From contig RQTK01000339.1 of assembly GCA_003991915.1 (NCBI GenBank), positions 183,710 to 247,709 on the forward strand: a stretch of 64,000 bases of DNA, written 5' to 3'. The notes under the pieces were generated by a model. That model searched no databases. It had not been told where the DNA came from and saw only the letters and a program-made list of their open reading frames with translations. Made by a program: the position numbers and the translations under genes. Origin of the DNA: Elysia chlorotica (lineage: Eukaryota; Mollusca; Gastropoda; Plakobranchidae). Below, piece by piece: positions 32,400 to 42,899 of this stretch; within the stretch, counting starts at the first letter, position 1; the number at the start of each line of letters is the position of its first letter.

Positions 32400-33158
32400 C
32401 TAAATTTGGACAAAAAACATACGCACTTGGTAACGTATCCAGATACAAACTATTCCATCTGGTTTCTTTTTTTTTTTTCTTTATGATATAATGGCTAGAG
32501 CACTACATTGTGTTACATGTATGCATTTGCAAAATCATATTGTAGCACTTATTTAAGAATTAAATAAAATGTGCACCTAAAAACACAGATGAAAGAAATC
32601 CTGAAGAGTCATTGAGGGTATTGATATTACATCATACTCGATTATCTCCAACATGTTCTTGAGATGCGATTCTACTGATGACAGCATCAATGAAAGGCCT
32701 GTCTTCTAGTTTTGGTTTGACCATCCAAGATATACAGTCTTGAAGAGCTTGTGAATACCTAGAGGTTTGAGTACAGATAAATATTATTGGAAATAGAGAT
32801 TGCACTTTTTTTTCTTCTAATTATCTCACAATTTATTAAAGAATTTGCCTTTAATCAAGGTTGCTAATGCATTGTACTGTGGTGGTGGTATACTATTTAG
32901 ATGACTTTTTTAAACCAGAAATTTAAATGAATGTATCAAAAAAAGGCAAGGCAAGTTTAAGAAAGGAGTAACCTAAAATGAAACAAAGAAAATGTTTAAA
33001 ATGACCATTTTTAATCTATATAGAGATATACTTGTAAATGTGTTTTAGAAAAAAAAAAAAGTTTAAAGAATAATGGCTATAACAATTCCTTCTAGCCATT
33101 TTTTGCCTACAATTTTTAAGATGATGATTAAAAAAAAATTATGTGAGGAAATTTAGAT
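32400..33158 (-). repeat. STK16 terminal-exon repeat, distal copy A
   Basis: About 760 bp, present again in direct orientation at 35094-35845 (copy C) and inverted, shorter, at 34579-35093 (copy B). It contains a complete, open terminal exon of STK16 (32758-32632, minus strand). The right border coincides with the start of the LINE fragment. Confidence 0.9.
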
Positions 33159-36100
33159 CGACTATTAGATCTGATAGATCACTTGAAAGCACAGGGAAGG
33201 GACGCGGTGGAGGTGTGTGTGCTTACATTAGTGAAAAATGGTGCCACCCAAACAATATTTACACAAAAACAGAACTCTGTGATAAGGACTGTGAACTCTT
33301 GACTATCTACTTAAGACCATACTACCTGCCAAGGGAGTTTCCAAAATTGTGTTTGAACATTGTATACATCCCGCCTGATGCAAATGAAAAAGCTGCCATC
33401 TCCATTATTGCTGATAAAACAGCGCAACAAATGAACAATTCACCGGACTCTGTTGTTATTATCACTGGCGATTTAAACAACCTATTTGACATACATTTAA
33501 CAAAGTTAGACTAGAAAACGACCTGCCACATTTCCATCAGTACGTAAACACCCCAACGAGAAACAACAAGATACTGGACCTCTGCTATGTCAACGTCCCC
33601 AATGCCTACAAGAGCAAGGCCCTGCCACCGCTAGGAGACTCCGACCACAACATCGTCCACCTCATACCATCTTATAAAACTGTTTTAAAATCTAACAAAC
33701 CAGAGAGAAAGAGAGTGAACATCAGGGACGAAAGTGCGCATGAAAGGTTGAAAGGATGTTTCGAATGTACTGACTGGACTGTATTTATTGAATCATGTGA
33801 TACTCTAGACCAGCTTAACGATCATGTCTGTTCGTATATATCGTTCTGTGAAGATCTTGTATCAGAAAAAAAAGAAATAGTCTGCTTTAAAAACAACAAA
33901 CCATGGATAACAAAAGATCTTAAAAGTATAATTGACGAAAAAAAGAAGATATTTAAGAACGGCACTTCAGAGAGTAAGAAAAACATCCAGAAAGAAGTAA
34001 AAAAACGAATTCAAGAATGCCGAGATCAGTATAAGGCAAAACTAGAGGAAAGACTTAGATCTAATGATGTTAAGGAAGTATGGAAAGGGTTGAAAAATAT
34101 TGTCGGATTTGAAAATAAACAAAGTCCTATTCAGATCGTAGACGGAGATAACTATGTCAATGAACTTAATAATTTTTATGCACGTTTTTACAGTAAGGAT
34201 TTTAGTGATCGTATCCAGTCCCTCACACAGCAAATTTCTAATGACAATAATGATACCCTTCCTTCGATAGAAGAAGTTGATGTTGAGCGGGTTTTCTCAT
34301 CTTTAAAAAAGAAAATAGCATGCGGGCCAGATAATATTAGTTCAAATACTTTGAAAACGTGCTCCAAACAACTGGCACCGATTTTTACAAAGATTTTCAA
34401 TAAATCCCTCCTGCTTAAAGATATACCCAGCATTTGGAAAACATCCAAAATCATTCCCGTCCCCAAAAAAGGCAAGGTTAAAGATATGAATGATTTGAGA
34501 CCAGTTGCTTTAACTTCTATCCTAATTAAATGTTTAGAAAAGATTGTTGTCAAACTTTTACTAGTCACATACGGCCCAACTCCTTTCTTAAACTTGCCTT
34601 GCGTTTTTTGATACATTAATTTAAATTTCTGGTTAAAAAAAGTCATCTAAATAGTATACCACCACCACAGCACAATGCATTAGCAACCTTGATTAAAGGC
34701 AACTTCTTTAATAAATTGTGAGATAATTAGAAAAAAAAAGTGCAATCTCTATTTCCAATATTTATCTGTACTCAAACCTCTAGGTATCCACAAGCTCTTC
34801 AAGACTGTATATCTTGGATGGTCAGACCAAAACTAGAAGACAGGCCTTTCATTGATGCTGTCATCAGTAGAATCGCATCTCAAGAACATGTTGGAGATAA
34901 TCGAGTATGATGTAATATCAATACCCTCAATGACTCTTCAGGATTTCTTTCATCTGTGTTTTTAGGTGCACATTTTATTTAATTCTTAAATAAGTGCTAC
35001 AATATGATTTTGCAAATGCATACATGTAACACAATGTAGTGCTCTAGCCATTATATCATAAAGAAAAAAAAAAAAGAAACCAGATGGAATAGTCTAAATT
35101 TGGACAAAAAACATACGCACTTGGTAACGTATCCAGATGCAAACTATTCCATCTGCTTTCTTTTTTTTTTTTCTTTATGATATAATGGCTAAAGCACTAC
35201 ATTGTGTTACATGTATGCATTTGCAAAATCATATTGTAGCACTTATTTAAGAATTAAATAAAATGTGCACCTAAAAACACAGATGAAAGAAATCCTGAAG
35301 AGTCATTGAGGGTATTGATATTACATCATACTCGATTATCTCCAACATGTTCTTGAGATGCGATTCTACTGATGACAGCATCAATGAAAGGCCTGTCTTC
35401 TAGTTTTGGTCTTGACCATCCAAGATATACAGTCTTGAAGAGCTTGTGGATACCTAGAGGTTTGAGTACAGATAAATATTGGAAATAGAGATTGCACTTT
35501 TTTTTTCTAATTATCTCACAATTTATTAAAGAAGTTGCCTTTAATCAAGGTTGCTAATGCATTGTGCTGTGGTGGTGGTATACTATTTAGATGACTTTTT
35601 TTAACCAGAAATTTAAATTAATGTATCAAAAAACGCAAGGCAAGTTTAAGAAAGGAGTAACCTAAAATGAAACAAAGAAAATGTTTAAAATGACCATTTT
35701 TAATCTATATAGAGACATACTTGTAAATGTGTTTTAGAAAAAAAAAGTTTAAAGAATAATGACTATAACCATTTCCTTCCAGCCATTTTTTGCCTACAAT
35801 TTTTAAGATGATGATTTTAAAAAAATGATGTGAGGAAATTTAGATTGAAATCAAATGACATTGACATGAAATGTTGCACAATCTTCAAACTTCAATTCCT
35901 TTATGATGGTAAGTTACATTATTTTTAATTTGAGTGAATAACAAATAATTAAATCTTACAAATAAAAGATAAAAACTTAAGACATCCAGTGTGCCAATAC
36001 TCTGCAATGAAACATGCTACTTTACATACCTCTGCGTAAAAGAAACAGTGCAGCTAGAATGTATTAGAACATTTGAATTAAACAATATTTGGGAATATAT

Positions 36101-39100
36101 GGCAAATATGACTTACGTAGAATTTTGAGGGAAGTTTATTTTCCCTGCCATTGTTGCCAAGGCCAAGCTGTCCCCTCTCTGATATGCATTTTCAAAGGGT
36201 GATTCCAGATAGGCAAGAGCAAACAACACACAACCTAAAGACTGAGGTAAATTAGGATAACAGTTAAACTTCAGTAATGATACTGTCATAAAAAAAAAAA
36301 GTAAAAATAGACTGAATGAAGGAAAATTATAAATGGAAAATACCCTACAGCTCTATAAGTATAACAAGAAATATAAAATCTATGTAAGGCTAATGGAAGT
36401 AAAAAGAAAAACACTACTGAATGTAATTTAACAAGAATTTTTAAACGTGATATGTTTTGGAATTAATACACCAAGCATTGTAAAATGTAAATATTTAGAT
36501 CCTCAAAGCCGATGTTTTTTGCACCTAAACCATACTGACATGAAACCAGTCATAAAACTATCTTACCCAAATATCTGTTCTTTCATCAATTTTTTTGTTG
36601 GTTTCCACAGTGAATAGCTCCGGAGGTCTATACAACATGGAACATCTTTCTGCAGCTAGATCCTACAAATAAAAGAAAGTTGTAGAAGGAAAGGTATATG
36701 GTTCTTAATGATGACATGAAAAGTGCTCAATGTGGGAACAATTATACAATCTTTAAGTAGTCAAATGAGAAAGACACTCTTTTTTGTTTGTTTGGTTGTT
36801 TTTTTTACTTAAGCTTAAAAGAGAAAAAAAATATATAAGAAAGACTGATTGGCATGCAAGAACTTTTGTACAATCTTTTTAAAAATGACATTCAAAATGA
36901 TCTTGCATTAGACATGTGGAACCGACCTGTAACTGTGTTGCCTCTCTGGCTGTCTTTATTTCTACCCTAGAGGGTGCAGCCGAACCTAGATCCATCACAA
37001 CTGGTGTGCCATCGTCTTCAGTCATTATATTATCTGGCTTCAAATCTCTGAGCAATGGAAAGGAGAGAAGTTTAAAAAATTATAGAGGAGAAAATAGCAT
37101 TTCATGTTACAGCACTGTTGGTGTCATCATAAATTTTCACACTGTAAGTTGGAGAACATCTTTAAGGTTGAAATATTTTTTTGTCTCCACTGATGGGCAA
37201 TCCTAATGATAAACACAAGATTTTTATTTAAAATGTTGTGAAGGAACTTTTACTGATAAAATTCAAGATGACATAAATCCTAAACAATCTCAGAATCACT
37301 CTGTGAGAACAAATTGACAAAACAGAAAAAAAAACTTTGATTGAATTAAAAGACATGTTACCAGTACTCACTCTAAAAGTCGTATTAAGTATATTTGATT
37401 CTACACAAATAAAAAATATTTAATGGTAAAATTTTGCCTAAACTGAGAAATATGTCTGATTACCTGTGTGCAAATGGTGGACTGTGATCATGCAAGGCCT
37501 TTAGTCCTTGACTTATGCCCTTCATCCAATGCCAAATTTGATCCTCTCTGAAGGTTTCACCTCTAAGTTTATATGTGTCCATGCGGTTTTGAAGTGTGCC
37601 TTTCTGAAAATTTGAAAGGATTGATACTGTCAAAAATCATTCTTTTTTAATTCACTGGCGTGTTTTTTTAAATAGTCAAACTGAGTGATACAGTAAAAGA
37701 TAAAAGTGAATAATTCACATGATGAATTTCCTTAGCTACAATAGTTCATGCTTGCACCTACTTATTCCTTGCTCATAATTTTAAATCTTGCACCAAAATA
37801 TTATTTTTACTGGGGTTTTTTTTCAAACCATCTGATTTCTAACTGAAGTATCATTCTTCGTGTTTCACTGAGGAAAAGATATGGTATGTAAAAGATGGTG
37901 GTATGCCACTTCTTTCATTTGTCCATCCAATGGCTTAAAATTAAAAAGTTAAAACAACACTCTTAGATCTAACCTTGGCTTGAGAGCCTTCTGCTGTTAC
38001 TCGTTTCCAGTAGACCAACAGGGTGCGAACAAACTATTAGATACAGTGATCACCGATTACATTTAACTTTAATTCTTTTTTTTTTTTTGACCAATTTTTT
38101 TGCCTCCAATAAATTCACTTTGAAAAAAAAATGTACAATTCTATTGAACAATGAACTATAACTTTAAGCACTCTTAACTTCAGTGTTAAATAGTCCTACC
38201 CACAAAACTTGGATTATTTCGTCACATTGGGCTCTTCCAAAAGGGGTGGCGGGTTATTCAATACAACAAATATAGGGAAGGGGAGGGGGGGTGGAGGGAG
38301 GATGGCGAAAATAACCCGAAGTTGCCAGGCATCACCTTTATGGTATTTACCTTGTACAGAGGTGCAACTAAAAACACTTCACATGTGATGTCAACTGCCT
38401 TTGAGTGGTACGACACTTTGTGAAGACAGTAACATTCTAGGGGAATCACATTTGGATGACTGATGGCCCTCATGATTTCAACTTCTTGTAGAGCAATACT
38501 CTCTTCTTCTTCATTGTGACACAGAATTCTTTTCAAGGCATATGCCTTGCGAGTCGCTGATTCTTCAACTAAATCTACATAGCTGAAACCACTGCAGAGA
38601 GAAAAAAAGTAATTACTTTATAATCTGTTCAACATGAGTAAAAAACATGATTCTTTTCAATTACATTACATTTGTCGTATTCATATTTATATCTCAAGAA
38701 AGAAGATTTATTCATTGCTATTACATCTTTCTTAAGAAAACAAAAAGAAAAGACAATGGACAGACTTACAGTATAACTTAACATGACAATGTCATTAAAA
38801 GCAGCGAAGGATTACAAAGTGGATAAGGCATTATTTCCAACTCTACAAATCATGGCATTCGATGGATGGATATCTTTCTTTAAAGCTAAATTCAAAAACA
38901 TTTTGATTTTGAATGATTTATTACAGTAAAAAGAAATCTAGAAAAATAACTTCACTATAATAGTGTTAAATTGAAATATTTCACATATCAACTGTGTCTT
39001 TCTACTATACTAGAACCAAATCTTTATTTTTATTTTTTTTTTAAGTAAAAAAGTAAATTGCGTTTACTTTGTTTTATGAGACATTTGAAAAGATCTTGCT

Positions 39101-39442
39101 AACATTCTTTTTTTTTTTTCATGATCGTTGGTATTGAGAGACAAAACTAAGAGAGATTAAAGAATAAAAGAAACTTGTAAAAGTTAACCTGTAAGTCTTT
39201 GAATATTTGTCTCACCTTGCCAATATTTGTCATTATTCATTGAGATTTGGATAGTTGCTTTTGCACACAAAGAAAATCCCTCTAAATTTTTAATCAGGCG
39301 AATCTTGTCAATTACCACAGACAGAATTCAAAATAAAATGTAGACGCAAAGCCAAGTAAACTTACCCCTCTCCAAGTCTCTGTTTCAAATAAAATTTACG
39401 ATCTTCCACTGTCAGTGCTTCTTTGCCACAGAAACAGCCCAT
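32632..39442 (-). CDS. STK16: Serine/threonine kinase 16 (MPSK1/PKL12)
   Basis: Minus-strand exons 39442-39366, 38591-38351, 37603-37464, 37047-36927, 36662-36567, 36241-36117 and terminal exon 32758-32632 join in phase to 308 aa; human STK16 has 305. The start MGCFCGK has the Gly2 and Cys residues for myristoylation and palmitoylation. The kinase motifs are LGEGGFSYVDLVE (Gly loop), ALKRIL (Lys46), AHRDLKPDN (Asp154), MDLGS in place of DFG as in human STK16 (Asp172), YRPPELF and DERTDIWSLGCVLF. The terminal exon supplies the C-lobe segment with PKLEDRPFIDAV, whose Arg is conserved in subdomain XI. STK16 acts at the Golgi and in secretion. If the proximal exon copy (35453-35381) were spliced in, the protein would end at 290 aa without that Arg. 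Which copy is used cannot be told from DNA. Confidence 0.93.
33159..34578 (+). pseudogene. LINE fragment: APE endonuclease C-part and start of reverse transcriptase
   Basis: The plus-strand translation shows GRGGGVCAYIS and VVIITGDLNN (endonuclease), then in a shifted frame DLCYVNVPN and LPPLGDSDHNIVHL (SDH motif). ORF 33715-34611 follows with a linker and the reverse-transcriptase beginning: KKKIACGPDNISSNTLK, WKTSKIIPVPKKG, DLRPVALTSILIKCLEKIV. It breaks off before the YADD catalytic motif, exactly where repeat copy B begins. It lies antisense to STK16 and between two copies of its last exon. Frameshift near 33500 and both truncations show it is dead. Confidence 0.88.
34579..35093 (+). repeat. 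STK16 terminal-exon repeat, inverted copy B
   Basis: Reverse complement of about 515 bp of copies A and C, joined at its right end directly to copy C. B and C form an inverted repeat with arms of about 515 bp and a 49 bp spacer (35094-35142). The exon frame in B, read on the plus strand, is open. At several diagnostic bases B agrees with C, but at its right end (GAAACCAG, GTGCTCTAGCC) it agrees with A, so it is a mosaic. Confidence 0.9.
35094..35845 (-). repeat. STK16 terminal-exon repeat, proximal copy C (frameshifted exon)
   Basis: Direct copy nearest to the upstream STK16 exons. Its exon keeps the acceptor (CCTCTAG, boundary at 35453). One extra base in GGTCAAGACC, compared with GGTCAAACC in copy A, shifts the frame, and a TGA follows at 35381-35383. 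Confidence 0.9.
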
Positions 39443-40620
39443 TTTAAACTATAAGGATAAACAATATAAAAAAATGTTGGTATACATGTATATTTATCAT
39501 TCTAAAACTAGCAAAATAAACATGTTTTTTAAGCACTATAAAACCCATGCCATTGCAACAACCGCCTCCCCCCCCCCGCCCCTCAAATAACCCTGGGTGG
39601 AATTTGATAGGCGAGCGAGTGGTTGGGATTTGCTTACATTTGAGTCAGCCAACCCGTGGAGAGAGACAGACAGACAGACAGACGGGCAGAGAGACAGAGC
39701 AAGTGAGTGTGAGAGAGACAGAGAGAGTTGAGTTGGTTGCTTAACAAATTGCCCAATTTTATGTGCTTGTGTATATTTGTCCCTGCCCGCATTGTACGCA
39801 TGTTATAAACAAATGACTACAATTGAATCGCTCCCTGTCTTTTTTAAACCAAATCATGCAAATACAATTTTAAAAAATATATTAAAAAAAGACAGAGCTG
39901 GCAGATATTTTATTCAACTTTAATAATCGAACTTCGCCCACACACACGTTTGATCGCCCACACGTTAGGGGCCACAAAATTCAAGGAGTGCTGACTTTAG
40001 CCCAGATCAACCATTATACCAGAAGATCCAGGATCAGTGTCATTCTTGAGGATTTGGTTTTAAATTAGATTTAGAGGTCTGAATATTATTTTAAATTTAG
40101 ACCTAGATCTAGAGATTTTAGATCAATCAGTAAAATGAAAGTGTTGAAACGACGCCAGCGAGCTGAGAGAGGTAGATCTAAAATACTAGCCTTTCTTGTA
40201 ATTTAACTTGATCTGATAAATATTTTGATGCTAATACTGAAAGTAATACCAAAGAAAATTGACATCTTTGGTAAAACTGTACAAGTTGACAAGTTTACAG
40301 TGGAACTCTTGTGCGGTAAACGATAGTCTTTACTATCAAATTGTGTGTATTAGCTAGGTAGTTTTGTGCAGTCGTTTCCTAAGTTTGTTTTGTTTACATT
40401 TTTCTGCAAGAAATAAGGATCTAAAGATAGGCCAAATAAAAGCAATAGTATTATTTTATTGTTTCAAAAACAACTTATTCATCTAAGTAAATTTCAAAAA
40501 CGCCATTCAGTAGTACTCGATTAATATAAGTTTTGGTGTAATTTTTTGATAATCTCTTGAGCAATTACCAATTATTTCGTTTGCTCTTAAATAATTAAGT
40601 TTCAGTGCGTTTTGCCATTA
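39443..40620. promoter_or_regulatory. STK16 5' region
   Basis: The STK16 start lies only 6 bp after an AG that follows a T-rich tract on the minus strand, so a non-coding first exon probably lies in this region. It contains a short (GACA)n stretch (39660-39720) and TAGATCTAGA-type motifs (40085-40180). No core promoter element is clear. Confidence 0.35.
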
Positions 40621-40692
40621 CGTGCTATGGTCATGTGACCAAAACAAAGAAGGGTCGATCTTCTGGGCCAAGTCGAGAAGAATCATCAGCTG
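40620..40692 (+). promoter_or_regulatory. Putative non-coding first exon of the WHAMM/JMY gene, with E-box
   Basis: TCATCAGCTG|GTAAGG (donor GT at 40693) is a good donor, and a strong acceptor with TTTTTATTGCAG ends at 42775, 124 bp before the WHAMM/JMY start codon. GGTCATGTGACC (40629-40640) contains the E-box CATGTG in a near-palindrome, like binding sites of MiT/TFE or USF factors. The exon itself is inference. Confidence 0.35.
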
Positions 40693-41359
40693 GTAAGGGC
40701 ATGGTAAATAACAATTCAACTCTCAAATTCTGATTATGTCGGAGGGGTAATTTTGTCAATGAGATTCTTAGAGCTCATAACTTTTTTCAGAAGCTGAATT
40801 TCAAGTTAACTTGTCTAAAATTCCTCTTTGAGTCGGAACTTAGAAGTGACCACAATGAACTCAAATCCGATTTTGTTCAAGAATAGCACGATTTAGATCT
40901 AGAGTCAGATCCTAGATTTAGGCCTGAATCTTATCTAAACTCTAGAGGCCGGTGCAAAATTAGACTTCACTGATTGAGTTTTGATTCGAATTTAGTTTTA
41001 CGGTCTAAATTCAGACGCCACACATTAGTTTTGAAATTTGTTGATCAAAATAACTCTATCCACGTCTATGTCATTCAGTCTCGTAAGTAGGATACACATG
41101 GCAGCACCACATATTTCTATTAATAGTACTCGATAGCTCAATGACGTCACAGAACTTGAATGTTACTGTGGAGAGGAAAAGGGGGGTGGATGCGCTTAGG
41201 CATGATGCAATAGGCTAGGTCTAGCGGGCCTATGCCTATAATGTTACATGATGATCACATCTATGTATGTCATAAATCACAGCTTAACTTAGAGACATCT
41301 TCAAAACATTGTTCTTACAGCTAGATCAAGCAGTCGTTCGCATAGGGTAAATTTGTTGT

Positions 41360-41980
41360 TGTTTTTTTTTAATTAAAAAAAAAAACTGTATTTAGCAGTC
41401 AATCGAACGCTTCCTCCTGGCGCTAGTGACTGCTTATGTTTTAGTGCAAGTTGCTCACATAGTCATTAAATAATAATAATGATAATAATAATAACAACAG
41501 CAATTATGAAAATTGCTATTTAACAGTTGATAAAACTCTCTAGAGAGCACTGGTGTCATTATTTCCTTTTATTTATCTATTGCGCTGGATTCAGAATTGG
41601 TAGTTCCTGTCTCCACTTTCTTACCGCCCACCATCTCCGACCCACAGACACAGCGAGCTCGTGTGCTGATATGCCGCAAAGAGGGGCCGCCATTTTTCTA
41701 TGCGATCTAGTGCTATTAATAGAAATCTGTGGGCAGCACTGACAAAAGTCGCCGTATAGGATCCCCCAGGGGAACCTAGGAGACGTTAAACCCGGAGAGA
41801 GGGAGAGAATTCTCTCCCTCCCTCTATAGAGTGCACTGACAAAAGGGTCGTATTTGTAACTACTCCATATGATGACCAAATAAGATTAATGAATGCTAAG
41901 ATTGTGAAACTTTTGTTTTGTAAGAAAATTAATCCTCTGTTTAATAATTTTTAAATAGCTAAAATCTACATACCTATTCA
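41360..41980. other. Intronic or intergenic stretch with short palindrome
   Basis: AT-rich sequence with a (AAT/AAC)-type tract at 41468-41505 and the palindrome GGAGAGAATTCTCTCC near 41812. GACGTTAAAC at 41783-41792 resembles the 3' end of the SINE family, so a decayed SINE may be present. No coding exon seen. Confidence 0.3.
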
Positions 41981-42125
41981 GAAGTCCATCTGAGTTCCAT
42001 TGGAGCATTGAAAATGAAGGATAGAGGACATATCTGTTATCTTCTCGTTACAGAGCTGAGTGGTTTACTGTTTAAAGCTTTCTTTGCAGTAGACTAGAAG
42101 AGCTCTCTTTTAGTTTTACTTGAGG

Positions 42126-42290
42126 CCGGGTAGCCCTGGGTAGTAGAACATTTTATACACAGCAGGTCCGTGGTTTGAGCTCCGCCCTGGCGACTTTGTC
42201 CCCTACAGGTTGGGTTGATGTCAGTTTAATGCAATCGGCTAAGACAGAGTCATGATATCCCCGCACTGTCTCACACTCCTAGTTTAACAT
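42126..42290 (+). mobile_element. tRNA-derived SINE, truncated copy at 42 kb
   Basis: GGTCCGTGGTTTGAGCTCCG (B-box region), then GGTTGGGTTGATGTCAGTTT and AAGACAGAGTCATGATATCC, in the same order as in the copies at 13.9 and 59.0 kb. The 3' third is missing. Confidence 0.7.
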
Positions 42291-42429
42291 CTCCTGATTT
42301 GGTACCCAATGCTCTTACACTTGCGTCAACATGCCCTTCCCTGTTTACATCTATAGATATCTAGCATTTATATGAGTTAATACGTATATTAGAAGTAGGT
42401 CTAGCAGCAGTTATGGATTCTGTTAGTAT

Positions 42430-42595
42430 CTAATAATACGAAACATTGATCAAAAAGGTATGCTACTTCGCACCAGAATAGATGGCAAGCTTTTCAACCT
42501 GGCAAGACTGATTGCTCACAAGAACGGGAAAAATATGCGTCAAATAACTTCTCTATGCTGATGACTCAGCACTCGTGAGCAACCTGTTTGGTTTG
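42430..42595 (+). pseudogene. LINE reverse-transcriptase remnant with YADD motif
   Basis: TTCTCTATGCTGATGACTCA translates to LYADDS and continues ALVSNL, the catalytic YxDD motif of a non-LTR reverse transcriptase. Upstream, in other frames, RIDGKLFNLARLIAH is visible. Only about 165 bp remain, with frameshifts. Confidence 0.65.
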
Positions 42596-42899
42596 AAAAG
42601 AAACATCTCAAAGTTTTATGTTATTGTTTGTTTTGTTTCGTTTTCAAACCAAGCTTAAATTACATTTAACTTAACTTAAAAGTATCAGGTGGACTTAATT
42701 CAAATCTCTAGCTCATAAATCACATACATGTATTTCAAAAAGTTATCTAAATGCTTAATTTTGTTTTTATTGCAGGCCTTGTTCTGTCCTTTATAGAAGG
42801 GGTCAAAAGATATTAATGGTGCTAAATTCCAAAACTCTTTTTAAAAGTATATTAGGACAAATAATGTTAAGAAATTTAAGTTAAAAGTTACATCCCATA

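Noticed and set aside
33715-34611. 298-codon ORF as a host gene
   Set aside because: Its sequence is a non-LTR retrotransposon linker and reverse-transcriptase start, truncated at both ends.
34800-34910. Open STK16 exon in copy B as a coding exon
   Set aside because: It is inverted relative to the gene, so it cannot be spliced into the STK16 transcript.
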